Of a DNA stretch of 5,435 bases, positions 5,013-5,435 are shown piece after piece. The notes beneath the pieces were generated by a model. The model did no database searches. It was not told the DNA's origin and saw only the letters and a list, made by a program, of their open reading frames with translations. The stretch lies in NCBI GenBank assembly GCA_051747505.1, contig JBNJGE010000233.1, positions 1 through 5,435 of the forward strand, read 5' to 3'. A program made the position numbers and the translations under genes. The DNA comes from Albimonas sp051747505 (GTDB lineage: Bacteria > Pseudomonadota > Alphaproteobacteria > Rhodobacterales > Rhodobacteraceae). How positions within the stretch are numbered: position 1 is the stretch's first letter; each line of letters starts with the position of its first letter.

Positions 5013-5435
5013 CTACGTCGAGACGGGGCGCGCGGACGGCCCGCTCGACCGAGCGGCGAGGCCGAGGAGGCGGCGGTGCAGCGCCTCGGCCCGTTCGCGC
5101 AGCGGGCCGGGGTGATCGCGCAGGGTCTCGGACACAGGCGGGGGCGCGCGGAAATGGGCGGCGAGGTCCGCCGCGCGCGAGGCGGGCAGCGAGAGGGCCG
5201 CGCAGAGGGCGGCGGCGGAGGCGCCGGCCGGGTCGTGCAGGGACTCGTAATCGACCAGGCGCACGGAGTCCGCGCGGGCCGCGACATGCTCGAAGGCGGC
5301 GATCCAGCAGGCGAGCCAGTAGTCGAGGTCCTGCGGCGTCAGGCCCTCGCGGAGCGCCTCGAAGCCCTCGAAGGCGAGGGGGCGGTGCAGGGCGCCGAAC
5401 TCGTAATGGCCGATGTCGCGCATGTAGCGGCGCGC
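5013..5435 (-). CDS. Sulfotransferase family protein, C-terminal part (gene continues past the window)
   Basis: The last 140 residues of a protein are visible on the reverse strand, ending at TAG (5013-5015). The frame stays open through the window edge, so the Met codon at 5423 is almost certainly internal: it is preceded in frame by Ala-Arg-Arg-Tyr and has no ribosome binding site in the 12 bases seen. Counting from the edge, residues 38-50 (DYWLACWIAAFEH) followed by 58-69 (VRLVDYESLHDP) fit the sulfotransferase pattern in which an aromatic helix precedes a 'v.lvdYE.L..dP' strand and turn, and then helices 'ALCAALSLP'. The N-terminal PAPS-binding loop would lie outside, so activity cannot be judged. 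The C-terminal 25 residues are Arg/Ser/Ala-rich. It is 130 bases upstream of the SDR pair on the same strand. A promoter candidate lies between them, so they may be separate transcripts. The acceptor is unknown, and a glycosyltransferase-like alternative cannot be fully excluded. Confidence 0.68.
   Translation of the reverse strand, partial: ARRYMRDIGHYEFGALHRPLAFEGFEALREGLTPQDLDYWLACWIAAFEHVAARADSVRLVDYESLHDPAGASAAALCAALSLPASRAADLAAHFRAPPPVSETLRDHPGPLRERAEALHRRLLGLAARSSGPSARPVST

Noticed and set aside
4883..5287. An in-frame N-terminal extension of the NAD-type SDR of about 135 residues
   Set aside because: It is Pro/Ala/Arg/Ser-rich low-complexity sequence, overlaps the sulfotransferase coding region in another frame, and the SDR has a well-placed AGGAGA site and ATG at 4882 giving normal family length.
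1..5435. Search by eye for tRNA or rRNA genes, CRISPR repeats, transposase genes, terminal repeats and phage genes
   Set aside because: No cloverleaf, regularly spaced repeat, transposase motif or target-site duplication was found. Base composition and codon use look uniform across the window, with no sign of recent insertion.

Overview
The window is a very GC-rich (roughly 70% by eye), densely packed stretch of bacterial chromosome. GC-ending codons, a TTG start, GGAG-type ribosome binding sites and the look of the proteins suggest an alphaproteobacterium of the Rhodobacterales type. That placement is an inference from style, not from a marker gene. No RNA gene, CRISPR array, insertion sequence or phage gene is visible.

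Layout, left half (+ strand): the tail of an unidentified gene (1-147); a complete sulfotransferase-like gene starting at TTG (174-1319); a 96-base gap holding a strong GC hairpin and a weak promoter-like box; a double-hotdog (MaoC-like) protein (1416-2345); and, 22 bases on, a crotonase-superfamily enoyl-CoA hydratase/isomerase (2368-3210). Right half (- strand, read right to left): the C-terminal part of a second sulfotransferase-like gene that enters from beyond the right edge (5013-5435); a 130-base gap with a plausible promoter; a classical SDR with NAD-type signature (4076-4882); and, 51 bases on, a second SDR with NADP-type signature that resembles the RhlG/FabG group of 3-ketoacyl reductases (3218-4024). 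The two halves converge with only 7 bases between the ECH and SDR stop codons.

The middle four genes (hotdog, crotonase, two SDRs) have the enzyme types of a beta-oxidation-like or reverse beta-oxidation-like interconversion of acyl-CoA (or acyl-carrier) thioesters: hydration/dehydration by hotdog or crotonase, and oxidation/reduction of the 3-hydroxy/3-keto group by SDRs. No ligase, acyl-CoA dehydrogenase or thiolase is present in the window, so the substrate cannot be named. The cassette is bracketed by sulfotransferase-like genes whose PAPS-binding motifs are visible in the complete copy. Whether sulfation and acyl chemistry belong to one pathway is open. The points most worth a second look are the hotdog protein with a degenerate hydratase motif, the crotonase in which the two standard catalytic glutamates do not line up, and the paired SDRs with opposite cofactor signatures.
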